Shown: positions 35,145 through 44,700, counted from the first letter of the stretch. The stretch is 64,000 bases of DNA from Lachnospiraceae bacterium (GCA_017626095.1 JAGAJL010000017.1:1-64000); one strand, 5' to 3'. Numbers and translations are program-made. Notes: generated by a model from the letters alone, not told the origin.

Positions 35145-35882
35145 ATGAGAATGAGATATTACTTACGCGGACTTGGCATTGGAATTGTAGTTACGGCACT
35201 TTTGATGGGTTTTACAAAGGGTGGTCAGAAAGAAACTCTGACGGATGCAGAGATTGTAGAACGAGCTAAATCCCTTGGAATGGTAGAAAGCAGTGTTTTA
35301 TCTGCCGATTTGGGAGATAAAGAGGATATTTCCGTAAATGATATTTCTGAGGCAGATCAACAGGAAGTAATGCCTGAGACAGAACTGGAAACAGCAGATA
35401 ATACAGAGCAGACAGTGCCGGAAACGACAGATAATACGGAACAGTCAAAACCGGAAACGACAGATAATACGGAACAGTCAAAACCGGAAACAGCAGATGA
35501 TGCGGAACAGTCAAAACCGGAAACGGCAGATAATACGAAACAGTCAAAACCGGAAACGGCAGATGATACGGAGCAGACAGAGCCGGAAACAGCAAATAAT
35601 ACAGAACAGTCAAAGCCGGATAAGGAAACAGAAGCGGATAATCCGGAAAAAGTGGAAACTGTTACAGGAAATAGGTATGTTGTAACCATTTACAGTGGGG
35701 ACGGCTCCAGAACTGTAGCAAACCGTTTGGAAGAAATGGGAGTGATTGAAGATGCTGCAGAGTTTGACCGTTATTTATGCCAAAATGGTTATGATAAACG
35801 TCTGACGACCGGAAATCATGAAATCAATGCCGGTGCTGACGAGAAAGAAATCGCAGAAGCATTGGTAAAAAGAGTGAATTAG
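35145..35882 (+). CDS. membrane-anchored protein with 11-residue repeats and MltG-like tail domain
   Basis: The 245 residues begin with an N-terminal membrane helix (about 7-24, GLGIGIVVTALLMGFTK) and a short acidic region. About seven repeats of the 11-residue unit ETADNTEQSKP follow (35389-35620 in the DNA), then a C-terminal domain with GNRYVVTIYSGDGSRTVANR and LTTGNHEINAGADEKEIAEA. That tail resembles the LysM-like/N-terminal part of endolytic transglycosylases (MltG/YceG). No catalytic domain follows, so wall binding or sensing is more likely than cleavage. Last gene before the operon terminator. Confidence 0.7.
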   Translation: MRMRYYLRGLGIGIVVTALLMGFTKGGQKETLTDAEIVERAKSLGMVESSVLSADLGDKEDISVNDISEADQQEVMPETELETADNTEQTVPETTDNTEQSKPETTDNTEQSKPETADDAEQSKPETADNTKQSKPETADDTEQTEPETANNTEQSKPDKETEADNPEKVETVTGNRYVVTIYSGDGSRTVANRLEEMGVIEDAAEFDRYLCQNGYDKRLTTGNHEINAGADEKEIAEALVKRVN

Positions 35883-36001
35883 TTTATAAAAATAGATGCA
35901 AAGATAACTGCTGTATTTAGCAAAATAACTAAGCTGAATTGAGAAATGTGTAAAATAAATCAAAAAGTTAAATTATATTGTTATTATATGACAATTATAT
36001 G

Positions 36002-36029
36002 AAAAAAGGCTTGAAACGGCCTTTTTTTT
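36002..36029 (+). terminator. intrinsic terminator at the end of the fla/che operon
   Basis: AAAAAAGGC pairs with GCCTTTTTT around an 8-nt loop, followed by further T residues. It lies 120 nt after the last operon gene and before the rpsB leader. The gap 35883-36001 is AT-rich and otherwise featureless. Confidence 0.85.
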
Positions 36030-36058
36030 ATGTTATCATCAATCTGTTGTGAAAAAAC

Positions 36059-36130
36059 GGGCAGGATAATTCTGCCCCAAAAACACGTATGCGGATTAAA
36101 TGCCGGTGCTTTGTTAACGCCAAAGTGGCA
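36059..36130 (+). promoter_or_regulatory. structured leader of rpsB-tsf, candidate ribosomal protein S2 control region
   Basis: Two stem-loops precede rpsB: GGGCAG/CTGCCC (36059-36077), and TGCC...CTTTG / CAAAG...GGCA (36101-36130) with the loop TTAACGC. The frame of rpsB is open back to 36089 but has no SD there. S2 autoregulates rpsB-tsf through the mRNA leader in several bacteria; a similar role here is inferred from position and structure only. Confidence 0.45.
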
Positions 36131-36178
36131 GGAGAGTTGATGCATGCGGAAGAAAATAACCAAACGGAGGGAATAAAA

Positions 36179-36940
36179 ATGGGCGTTATTTCAATGAAAC
36201 AGTTACTCGAAGCAGGTGTTCATTTCGGACATCAGACAAGAAGATGGAATCCTAAGATGGCTCCTTATATCTACACAGAGCGTAATGGAATCCATATCAT
36301 CGACTTACAGACATCTGTAGGTAAAGTTGATGAAGCATACCAGGCAATCAGCCAGATCGTTTCAGCTGGCGGTACCGTACTTTTTGTTGGTACAAAGAAA
36401 CAGGCTCAGGATGCTGTTAAAACAGAAGCAGAGCGTTGCGGTATGTTCTATGTAAATGAAAGATGGTTAGGCGGTATGTTAACCAACTTCAAGACAATTC
36501 AGTCTCGTATTGACAGATTACGTGCAATTGAGCAGATGGCATCTGACGGTACTTTTGAAGCATTACCGAAAAAGGAAGTTGCTCAGTTACAGAAAGAATG
36601 GGATAAATTAGAGAAAAACATCGGTGGTATCAAGAATATGACACAGATTCCCGATTGTATTTTCGTTGTAGATCCGAAGAAAGAAAGAATTTGTGTTCAG
36701 GAAGCTCATGCTTTGGGAATTACATTAGTTGGTATGGCTGATACAAACTGTGATCCGGAAGAACTTGACTTTGTCATTCCCGGTAACGATGATGCTATCC
36801 GTGCCGTAAAATTAATCGTTTCTACCATGGCTGATGCTGTTATTGAAGCAAAACAGGGTGATGCTGCAGATGTAACAGAAGAGTTAGCAGAAATGGCTGA
36901 AGCAGCAGAAGAAGAAACAGTAGAAACAGAAGAAGCATAA
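36179..36940 (+). CDS. rpsB: 30S ribosomal protein S2
   Basis: Small-subunit protein S2. The 253 residues start [20 protein letters not shown], continue [20 protein letters not shown], and contain [13 protein letters not shown] and [12 protein letters not shown]. The C-terminus is an acidic Glu/Ala tail. GGAGG at 36166-36170, 8 nt upstream, and the family N-terminus fix this start over an upstream in-frame ATG at 36089. It forms an operon with tsf. Codon use is strongly biased, as for highly expressed genes. Confidence 0.98.
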   Translation: MGVISMKQLLEAGVHFGHQTRRWNPKMAPYIYTERNGIHIIDLQTSVGKVDEAYQAISQIVSAGGTVLFVGTKKQAQDAVKTEAERCGMFYVNERWLGGMLTNFKTIQSRIDRLRAIEQMASDGTFEALPKKEVAQLQKEWDKLEKNIGGIKNMTQIPDCIFVVDPKKERICVQEAHALGITLVGMADTNCDPEELDFVIPGNDDAIRAVKLIVSTMADAVIEAKQGDAADVTEELAEMAEAAEEETVETEEA

Positions 36941-36988
36941 TAGCTAATAGTGTTTCAGATTACAATTTTATATTAGGAGGATATAATC

Positions 36989-37915
36989 ATGGCAATCAGT
37001 GCTTCTATGGTTAAAGAATTAAGAGAAATGACCGGTGCAGGTATGATGGAATGTAAAAAAGCTCTTACCGAGACCGATGGTGATATGGATGCCGCTGTTG
37101 AAGTATTAAGAAAAAGCGGTGCTGCTAAAGCTGAGAAAAAAGCAAGCAGAATTGCAGCAGAAGGTATTTGTCGTGCAGCAATCGAAGGCAATACAGCAGC
37201 TGTAGTAGAAGTTAACTCAGAAACAGACTTCGTTGCAAAAAATGAAGTATTCCAGACTTATGTTGAAGCTGTTGCAAAACAGGCTTTGGCATCTTCCTTA
37301 AATGGCGGAAAAGACGGTCAGGATATTGAGGCTTTTGTTGCAGAAGCATGGAATGAAGATGCAAGCAAGACCGTAAAAGATGTATTGGTTGAAAAAACTG
37401 CTACAATCGGAGAAAAATTATCTATCAGAAGATTTGAAAAAGTATCCGGTGATGTCGTTGTTTCTTACTTACACGGTGGCGGAAGAATTGGTGTTTTAGT
37501 TGCAGCTGACGGTGCATCTGATGATGCAGCAAAAGAAGCTTTGGCAAATATTGCAATGCAGATCGCTGCTTTAAATCCGCAGTTCATTTCTGACAAAGAT
37601 GTTGATCAGTCTTATATCGATCATGAAAAAGAAATCATCAAAGCTCAGATTGAAAACGATCCCAAAGAAGCTGCAAAACCTGACAAGGTAAAAGACGGCA
37701 TGGTTATGGGTCGTATCAACAAACAGTTAAAAGAAGTTGTATTAATGGATCAGGTATATGTAAAAGCAGAAGACGGAAAACAGTCTGTTGCTAAATATTT
37801 AGAATCTGTTAACAAAGACTTAGTTGTAACAAAATTCGTTCGTTTTGAAGTTGGCGAAGGTATGGAGAAAAAGAACGAAGATTTTGCAGCAGAAGTTGCA
37901 GCTCAGCTTGGCTAA
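36989..37915 (+). CDS. tsf: translation elongation factor Ts
   Basis: Nucleotide-exchange factor for EF-Tu. The 308 residues begin MAISASMVKELREMTGAGMM and contain ECKKALTETDGDMDAAVEVL (the UBA-like N-terminal domain) and EVNSETDFVAKNEVFQ, the EF-Tu-contact signature, then a core domain to the end. TAGGAGGA precedes the ATG. It is the second gene of the rpsB operon and is followed by an intrinsic terminator. Confidence 0.98.
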   Translation: MAISASMVKELREMTGAGMMECKKALTETDGDMDAAVEVLRKSGAAKAEKKASRIAAEGICRAAIEGNTAAVVEVNSETDFVAKNEVFQTYVEAVAKQALASSLNGGKDGQDIEAFVAEAWNEDASKTVKDVLVEKTATIGEKLSIRRFEKVSGDVVVSYLHGGGRIGVLVAADGASDDAAKEALANIAMQIAALNPQFISDKDVDQSYIDHEKEIIKAQIENDPKEAAKPDKVKDGMVMGRINKQLKEVVLMDQVYVKAEDGKQSVAKYLESVNKDLVVTKFVRFEVGEGMEKKNEDFAAEVAAQLG

Positions 37916-37984
37916 TGGAAGAAATGGTAGAAATGCCAGTAAGAAGTGTCAGTAAGCTGATGAATTCAGACATATGTTAAAAGT

Positions 37985-38014
37985 AAAGCCGGTTCCCAAT
38001 AGGAATCGGCTTTT
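37985..38014 (+). terminator. intrinsic terminator after tsf
   Basis: AAAGCCG-TTCC pairs with GGAA-CGGCTTT (12 pairs including one G-T) around CAATA, followed by TTTT. It ends the rpsB-tsf operon 70 nt after the stop. In many Firmicutes pyrH would follow tsf, but it does not here. Confidence 0.85.
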
Positions 38015-38033
38015 ATAATGTGATATTTTTTGA

Positions 38034-38062
38034 TTGCTTTTTTTAAAAAAGCAGACTATAAT
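38034..38062 (+). promoter_or_regulatory. sigma-A-type promoter for the PP2C-kinase pair, with palindromic spacer
   Basis: TTGCTT (38034-38039) and TATAAT (38057-38062) are 17 nt apart. The spacer with the -35 edge contains the palindrome GCTTTTTTTAAAAAAGC (38036-38052), which could be an operator or affect DNA bending. The leader then has CGGTAC/GTACCG (38079-38095). The start codon is at 38142. Confidence 0.65.
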
Positions 38063-38141
38063 AACGTTATCTGATAAACGGTACGTTCTGTACCGCAACC
38101 ATCCGTTTCGGATGTGTTTTTTCACAGAAAGGAAACTGAAT

Positions 38142-38864
38142 ATGGTATTTGGTTATGTCTATGAGGACGGCTTGCGTCGCAATAATCAGGACGCACTCTT
38201 AGTTCGTAGTACAAAGCTTTCACAGGGGGAACTTGTAATGGCTGTTGTATGTGACGGAATGGGTGGCGAAGAGTACGGTGAGCAGGCATCGTACGAATGT
38301 GTACAATATCTGGATTGCTGGTTTGATCGTGAACTTCTGCCTGTTTTTATGAATGAACATTACACGTTCTACGAAAAAAGAAAAATCATTCGCACAAAAG
38401 GAAATTCAGCTTTTTATCAAATCAATCAGAAATTGTTTCATATGATGCGAAAACATATGGGACGGATGGGAACCACCGTATCTATGCTAATTCTGTATGG
38501 AAATAATTATTATCTGTTTCATTTGGGGGACAGCAGAGTTTATTTTGTACACTCTGTTTTTGGCAAGACGTACTTCAAACAAAAAACAACCGATCATGCT
38601 GTGGGACACCGGCTGCGAAGATGTCTTGGTTTGAACAAGGATTACAGGCCCGATTTTGATTATGGCATTACAACCTGCAAAAACTTTGTGCTTTGTACAG
38701 ATGGTTTTTCCAATTTGTTTGATCCTAACATCTGGTCTGTGTGCCTTACCACGAAAAGCATGACTGACAGTGGCAGAATAAGTCGCAGGCTGAAAGAGTT
38801 AGCTGAGGATAACTTGCGAAGAGGTGAAACAGATAATATTTCTGCGTTATGGATGAAAGTATAA
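38142..38864 (+). CDS. PP2C-family serine/threonine protein phosphatase
   Basis: Metal-dependent phosphatase, likely the opponent of the kinase encoded next. The 240 residues have the PP2C motifs: NNQDALL, VVCDGMGGEEYGEQAS (metal-binding Asp-Gly), MGTTVSMLIL, FHLGDSRVYFV, VLCTDGFSNLF and DNISALW at the end. AAAGGAAA before ATG 38142 and the domain start decide against a longer frame from 38034. In contrast to PrpC-PrkC pairs it is not next to rsgA or the rlmN cluster, so it is a separate, extra pair. Confidence 0.9.
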   Translation: MVFGYVYEDGLRRNNQDALLVRSTKLSQGELVMAVVCDGMGGEEYGEQASYECVQYLDCWFDRELLPVFMNEHYTFYEKRKIIRTKGNSAFYQINQKLFHMMRKHMGRMGTTVSMLILYGNNYYLFHLGDSRVYFVHSVFGKTYFKQKTTDHAVGHRLRRCLGLNKDYRPDFDYGITTCKNFVLCTDGFSNLFDPNIWSVCLTTKSMTDSGRISRRLKELAEDNLRRGETDNISALWMKV

Positions 38865-38972
38865 ACAAAATACATTACTTTTATTAATAACCACATTTAT
38901 AAAAAGTGCTAGTTTTAATGATTATTATCGGCTCGTGACATGATGGAATTTTTCAGAATAAGGAGGAGTTGT

Positions 38973-40040
38973 ATGACAGAAAAATATGAATTGGTTCGGG
39001 AAATTGGTCATGGAAGCAGGGCAAAAGTATATCTTGTGCGAAACAACAATACAGATGAAATGCTTGCTATGAAATCCTACCCTTATGTTGGACAGGAAGG
39101 CCAGAGAGAGTTACAAGTATTAAAAGAAATAAAAAGCCAAGGCATACCTTTTTTATTTGATTGTATTAAGAAAGACGGAAGCATGAATATTTTCATGGAA
39201 TATATCCCGGGAAAGAATTTGAGACAGATACTTCAGACAAAACATGTCTTTACAGAAAAAGAAGTGTTATCAATTGGTAAAAAAGTTCTGCATATTATTC
39301 AGTTGTTTCATGCGCATTCGCCTCAGTGGATTTATGGAGATTTAAAGCCGGAAAATATTATGATTACAGAAAAAGGAGAAGTGTATCTGATTGATTTTGG
39401 CTCGGTAATGATTGATGGTGAAAAGCATATGGATGTGCATGGAACAAAGGCATATTATTGCGAAACAGCAGGAGCGATGCTTCCGTTTCGGGATACTTAT
39501 GCTCTGGGGCTGATTATGTATGAAATGCTTACCGGATGTTCTTATCAGCAGGGCATACAAAATGGGAAAGCGGATGTATGTCATTTGTCAGAAGTATGTC
39601 AAGATATTATGAAAAAAGCCGTTCGATTAAATCCAAAAGAGGGATATAAAGATGCGATGCATATGTTGCAGGAATTTGATTTATGGGAAAATAATATGAC
39701 AGAGGGACGTGTTTCTTATCGTAGAAAAAAAGGAAATGATGTAATTGGTGATACCTGTCGTTTTATTATGCATGGATTTTTAAAGCCGGCATCGCAGGGT
39801 ATGCTAATTTTGTTGGTGATTGCCGGACTTTTGTTTATGAAATTTGAGGGATACAGACATTTTGTAAAAGAGGCACAGCAGTATGAAGAAAAGATTGAAA
39901 CCGTAACGGTTTATAATAAACAAATCGGGAATCATTATCGTCTGGACGTTGACAGTGTCCGTGCAGTACAAGAAGAACAGAATGCAGAAGATATGGTGGA
40001 AAAAGATAGTTATGGGAGAAGCATAATGCGGAGAAAATAA
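38973..40040 (+). CDS. membrane-anchored Ser/Thr protein kinase, RD-lacking (YGD)
   Basis: Eukaryotic-type kinase. The 355 residues hold a catalytic domain (about 1-245) with the Gly-rich loop GHGSRAKVYLV, the lysine strand LAMKSYP, and the catalytic loop YGDLKPENIM. In that loop the usual HRD is replaced by YGD, but the catalytic Asp, Lys and Asn remain. IDFGSV carries the magnesium Asp. One membrane helix lies near 275-295 (GMLILLVIAGLLFMKF), with a short outer tail and no PASTA repeats. The activation segment lacks a normal APE. AGGAGG at 38961-38966 fixes ATG 38973. It follows the PP2C gene by 108 nt. Confidence 0.88.
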   Translation: MTEKYELVREIGHGSRAKVYLVRNNNTDEMLAMKSYPYVGQEGQRELQVLKEIKSQGIPFLFDCIKKDGSMNIFMEYIPGKNLRQILQTKHVFTEKEVLSIGKKVLHIIQLFHAHSPQWIYGDLKPENIMITEKGEVYLIDFGSVMIDGEKHMDVHGTKAYYCETAGAMLPFRDTYALGLIMYEMLTGCSYQQGIQNGKADVCHLSEVCQDIMKKAVRLNPKEGYKDAMHMLQEFDLWENNMTEGRVSYRRKKGNDVIGDTCRFIMHGFLKPASQGMLILLVIAGLLFMKFEGYRHFVKEAQQYEEKIETVTVYNKQIGNHYRLDVDSVRAVQEEQNAEDMVEKDSYGRSIMRRK

Positions 40041-40053
40041 TGTTCTTAGTCAT

Positions 40054-40355
40054 CGTTTCTCACTTATTATTCGCAACTTTGGAGATATAGCCGGTTGTCC
40101 TTACAGAAATACATATCTTTGTTGCGGAATTTGGCGAGGTTTCTTGACATTTCTTAGCGGCATATGCGAACAAAAATAATCCCCAGTTTCAACTGTTTGA
40201 AGACGAAGTCTGAGTTTTGAAACCGGGGATTTAATATATACTTTGTGAGCATGCCGCTTAGAAATGACGGAAACCGAAGTATGAAGCGGCAAAGATATGT
40301 ATTTCTGTAAGGGCGACCGGCATCACACAAAGTTGCGAATAATAAGTGAGAAACG
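40054..40355. repeat. 302-bp imperfect palindrome (element C) between the kinase gene and ispG
   Basis: The outer 28 bp (40054-40081) are perfectly complementary to 40328-40355. The arms match again over the stretch around TTACAGAAATACATATCTTT and CATTTCTTAGCGGCAT, with few changes. The core is AATCCCC-GTTTCAA (40178-40192) paired with 40217-40231 around a small AGAC-GAA-GTCT stem. All pairs share one axis near 40204.5. A small minus-strand frame inside is explained by the palindrome. In RNA it would be one very long hairpin. Confidence 0.92.
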
Positions 40356-40410
40356 TGACGGAGAATTAGGATTAAATGGTTATAGCATAATCGGAAGAAA
40401 GATTCAAGTA

Positions 40411-40440
40411 TTGACTGTAAAAATGAAGGATGACTATAAT
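40411..40440 (+). promoter_or_regulatory. sigma-A-type promoter upstream of ispG-polC
   Basis: TTGACT (40411-40416) and TATAAT (40435-40440) are separated by 18 nt. The start codon of ispG is about 160 nt further on. The leader is AT-rich with repeats of AGAATA and no clear riboswitch. The promoter lies about 55 nt after the end of palindrome C. Confidence 0.75.
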
Positions 40441-40607
40441 ATGATGTAGGCTCAAAAACAGAACATACTAAATATTGCTAATAGATGTTAGGAGCAAAAG
40501 GTGCTTTGTCTCCAAGATACCAATGGATTGCTACAGATGTTTTTTCGAAAATAGAAAATAGAATAAAGAATATAGAATATAAAATAAAGAATAAAGGGGT
40601 AAATAAC

Positions 40608-41663
40608 ATGTATCGAGATGAAACCAAAGTCATTAAAATCGGAAATAAAATCATTGGTGGAGGAAATCCCATCCTGATTCAGTCCATGACCAATACCAGA
40701 ACGGAAAATGTCAAAGATACGGTTGCGCAAATTAAACGGTTAGAAGAGGCAGGTTGTGATATTGTGCGTAGTACGGTCCCGACCATGGAAGCCGCAAAAG
40801 CCTTTCGGGAAATCAAAAAAGAAATATCTATTCCGTTGGTAGCCGATATTCATTTTGATTATCAAATGGCCATTGCTGCCATGGAAAACGGAGCAGATAA
40901 GATTCGGATTAATCCGGGCAACATCGGCGGAAAAGAAAAACTCTGTGAAGTAGTTGCCTGTGCAAAAGAAAGAAATATTCCCATCCGTGTTGGCGTAAAC
41001 GGCGGTTCGTTAGAAAAGGAACTGGTGGAAAAGTATCATGGTGTTACCCCGGAGGGAATTGTAGAAAGTGCTTTGGATAAAGTACATATGATAGAAGATG
41101 CCGGATATGACAATATGGTAATCAGTATCAAATCATCCAATATTCCGATTTGTGTAAAAGCCCATGAAGAACTGGTAAAAAAGACCAATTACCCGCTTCA
41201 TATCGGTATTACAGAAGCTGGTACCCTGTATGGCGGCAATATCAAGTCGGCAGTCGGACTTGGCATTTTACTGCATGAAGGAATAGGCGATACCATGCGT
41301 GTTTCTTTGTCGGGTGATCCGGTGGAAGAAATCCGCTCGGCACAGACGATTTTACGTTCTTTAGGACTGTATCATAAAGGAATTGAGGTCATTGCATGTC
41401 CGACCTGTGGTCGTACCAAAATTGATTTGATTGGACTTGCCAATAAAGTAGAGGAAATGGTTGCCGGTATGCCGCTTAATTTAAAGGTGGCCGTTATGGG
41501 ATGTGTGGTAAACGGACCCGGAGAAGCGAAAGAAGCGGATATCGGAATTGCCGGTGGAGACGGTGTCGGTTTGTTAATCAAAAAAGGTGAGATTATAAAA
41601 AAAGTTCCGGAAGAAGATTTGCTTAACGTATTGCGTTATGAACTTGAGCACTGGAATGCATAA
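40608..41663 (+). CDS. ispG: 4-hydroxy-3-methylbut-2-en-1-yl diphosphate synthase IspG
   Basis: Iron-sulfur enzyme of the non-mevalonate isoprenoid pathway (MEcPP to HMBPP). The 351-residue length is that of the short bacterial type. The TIM-barrel start has GGGNPILIQSMTNTRTENV, then DIHFDYQMAIAAMENGADKI and RINPGNIGG. The cluster ligands are C264 and C267 (ACPTCGRT) and C299 (MGCVVNGPGEAKEADIG). AAAGGGG (40593-40599), 8 nt upstream, sets ATG 40608; the frame is open to 40485 but the extra part is AT-rich leader. dxr and rseP, its usual upstream neighbours, are not here. Confidence 0.95.
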   Translation: MYRDETKVIKIGNKIIGGGNPILIQSMTNTRTENVKDTVAQIKRLEEAGCDIVRSTVPTMEAAKAFREIKKEISIPLVADIHFDYQMAIAAMENGADKIRINPGNIGGKEKLCEVVACAKERNIPIRVGVNGGSLEKELVEKYHGVTPEGIVESALDKVHMIEDAGYDNMVISIKSSNIPICVKAHEELVKKTNYPLHIGITEAGTLYGGNIKSAVGLGILLHEGIGDTMRVSLSGDPVEEIRSAQTILRSLGLYHKGIEVIACPTCGRTKIDLIGLANKVEEMVAGMPLNLKVAVMGCVVNGPGEAKEADIGIAGGDGVGLLIKKGEIIKKVPEEDLLNVLRYELEHWNA

Positions 41664-41725
41664 TAGGTAATTATATATGGATAAATGATATCATAACGGA
41701 ACAATGATATACGGATGTATGCTAC

Positions 41726-44700
41726 ATGGAACCAAAAGATTTTTTTGCGGCCTTTCCAACCCTGCAGCTAAAAGAAGAATTAAAGAATGAACTGGCAGGA
41801 ATTAAGGTCACACATATCACAACAACAAGAAATAAGGACATTCTGCGTATCTATATTGCAGCAGACAGATTGATTGCAAAAAAAACAATTATTGCGGTGG
41901 AAAAGCAGATTAAGGAGCAACTGTTTGAACAGACCAATATTGTAATCAAGATTTATGAGCGTTTTACGCTTTCGAAGCAATATACACCACAGAATTTATA
42001 CAAAGAATACCGGGACAGTATTTTGCTGGAGCTTAGAAATTACAGTCCGGTTTTATTTAGTATGCTCAAAAAAGCGGATGCGGAATTTTCAGAGGAACAT
42101 TTGTTGTTGACGGCAGAGGATATTCATGTCTATCATGACCGTGCCACAGAGCTTACGGATATTTTAAACAAGATTTTTACAGAGCGTTGCGGTGTTTATG
42201 TGGATATCGAGATTGCTTTTAAGCCGGCAGAAGAAAGTGCTACCAAAAAAGATGATGAAATTAAGCTGAAAAGGCAGATTGAAGAAATTGAGATGCGCTT
42301 AACATCATCTGCACAAAATGATTCTTTGGATGATAATTCTTCTATGAGTGAGACCGATGAAGGTGCAAAAACAGGTCAAATGGCAGATGTAAAAGAGAAG
42401 CAGTCTGAAAAGACAAAGGTTGCATCTGCTAAAAATGATGAAGGAAGAGTTTCAAATGATCGAAGTGCCGGTCAGACGAAAGCACAAAATGGCAGTTTTT
42501 CGAAATCGGAAGGAAGAAAATATAATAAAGATTATCCCAGGAAAAAAGATTTTTATCCCAAAAAATCAGATGATCCCAGTATTATCTGGGGTATGCATGA
42601 TATTGAAGAAGAACCGATTCCGATTGAAGATATTGTTGGAGAAATCGGAAATGTTGCCATAAGGGGAAAGGTTATTGGTGTAGATACAAAACCGATTGCC
42701 TCTTTAAAAAAGACGATAATGATATTAACTGTGACCGATTTTACGGATACGATTATGGTCAAACAGTTTGTGGAAGATGAACGCATTGACGAAGTACTCA
42801 AGCGTTTTGATACCAAAAAAGGAACCTTTGTAAAAATCAAGGGTGATGTTTCCGTTGACAAGTTTGATCATGAACTGACGATTGGCGGTCGTGGACTGAT
42901 TATCAAAGAAATCGACGATTTTACGACCAAGCGGATGGATTACTCTGCTAATAAAAGAGTGGAACTGCATTGCCATACCAAAATGAGTGATATGGATGGT
43001 GTTTCCGATGTTATTGATATTGTCAAGTGTGCCTATAAATGGGGACATCCTGCGATTGCCATAACAGACCACGGAGTAGTGCATGCGCTTGCGGATGTGT
43101 TTCATACCTGGTGTGATTTGTGGGATGCGGAAAAGAAACGTTGCAAAGAAGCAGGTATTGTTCCTGACAGACAGAATTTCTTTAAGATTATTCTGGGGGT
43201 AGAAGGATATCTGGTTGATGATTCCAAACAAATCGTGGATAACCCCAAAAATCTGGATATTCACCAGGATTATGTGGTATTTGATATTGAGACTACCGGT
43301 TTTTCGCCGGTTAAGAATAACATTATCGAAATTGGCGCTGTAAAGGTGCAAAACGGACAGATTACAGAGCGGTATTCCACTTTTGTAAATCCGAGAGAAC
43401 CGATTCCTTACCGGATTACCCAGCTGACATCCATTACCGATCACGATGTGATGGATGCTCCGGGCATTGAAGAAGTACTTCCTGCGTTTTTGGATTTTTC
43501 CAAGGACTGTGTTATGGTTGCTCACAATGCATCGTTTGATATGAGTTTCATCAAAGAAAATGCTGCAAGACAGAATCTTTTGAGAGAGTTTACTGTTGTT
43601 GATACGGTAGGAGTAGCCAGAATCCTTTTGCCCAATCAGGCAAAGCATACCTTGGATGCCTGTGCCAAGTCCATGGGTGTGTCTTTGGAAAATCATCACC
43701 GGGCAGTGGATGATGCGGAAGCGACAGCAGAGATTTTTGTGAAGTTTTTACCTTTGTTAGAAGCAAAGGGTGTAGAAAAATTAATGGATATCAATCTGTT
43801 AGCTGAAGATAACAAGGATACGGTTAAAAAACTGCCTTATTATCACATTATTATTCTGGCTAAAAATGAAGTGGGACGTATTAATCTTTATCGATTGATT
43901 TCCGAATCCCATATTGATTATTTTTATAAAAAACCAAGGATTCCCCGCAGCCTTTTGCAAAAATACCGGGAAGGGCTGATCTTGGGCAGTGCCTGTGAAG
44001 CAGGCGAGTTGTTCCGCGCCATGTTGGATGGAAAAAGCGATGCCGAATTATATAAGATTGCCGGCTTTTATGATTATCTGGAGATTCAGCCGCTTGGCAA
44101 CAACAAGTTTATGATTGGATCAGACCGCCATGAGAATATTGAATCCATGGAAGATTTGATGGAATTAAATCGCAAGGTTGTAGAAATCGGAGAAGCACTT
44201 CATAAACCGGTCTGTGCAACCTGTGATGTCCATTTCCTGAATCCGGAGGATGAAATTTACAGACGAATTATTCAGGCCGGTCAGGGGTATAAGGATGAAG
44301 AACAGGCTCCTTTGTATCTTCGTACGACAGAAGAGATGTTGGAGGAATTCCAGTATCTGGGAAGTGATAAAGCAAGAGAGGTTGTCATTACCAATACCAA
44401 TCTGATTGCGGATTGCATTGAATCGATTGATCCGGTGAGACCTGATAAGAGTCCGCCTATTATTCCAAATTCGGATGAAATACTGACCACAATCTGTCAT
44501 AACAAGGCGCATGAGATATATGGCGAGGTTCTTCCTGAAATTGTTGAAAAACGAATGGAAAAGGAATTGAATGCCATAATCAAAAACGGATTTGCCGTAA
44601 TGTATATTATTGCCCAGAAGTTGGTGTGGAAGTCTGTGGAAGACGGTTATCTGGTTGGTTCGAGAGGATCGGTTGGATCTTCTTTTGTTGCCTACCTTTC

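Noticed and set aside
36089-36178. Thirty-codon N-terminal extension of rpsB
   Set aside because: No SD precedes it, S2 proteins start at the [13 protein letters not shown] sequence, and the stretch forms leader stem-loops.
40101-40292. Minus-strand small protein in palindrome C
   Set aside because: The open frame results from the complementary arms; no SD or known domain.
42725-43699. Long minus-strand frame opposite polC (324 codons)
   Set aside because: It overlaps the PHP and exonuclease domains of polC, which are fully conserved; no recognisable protein family.
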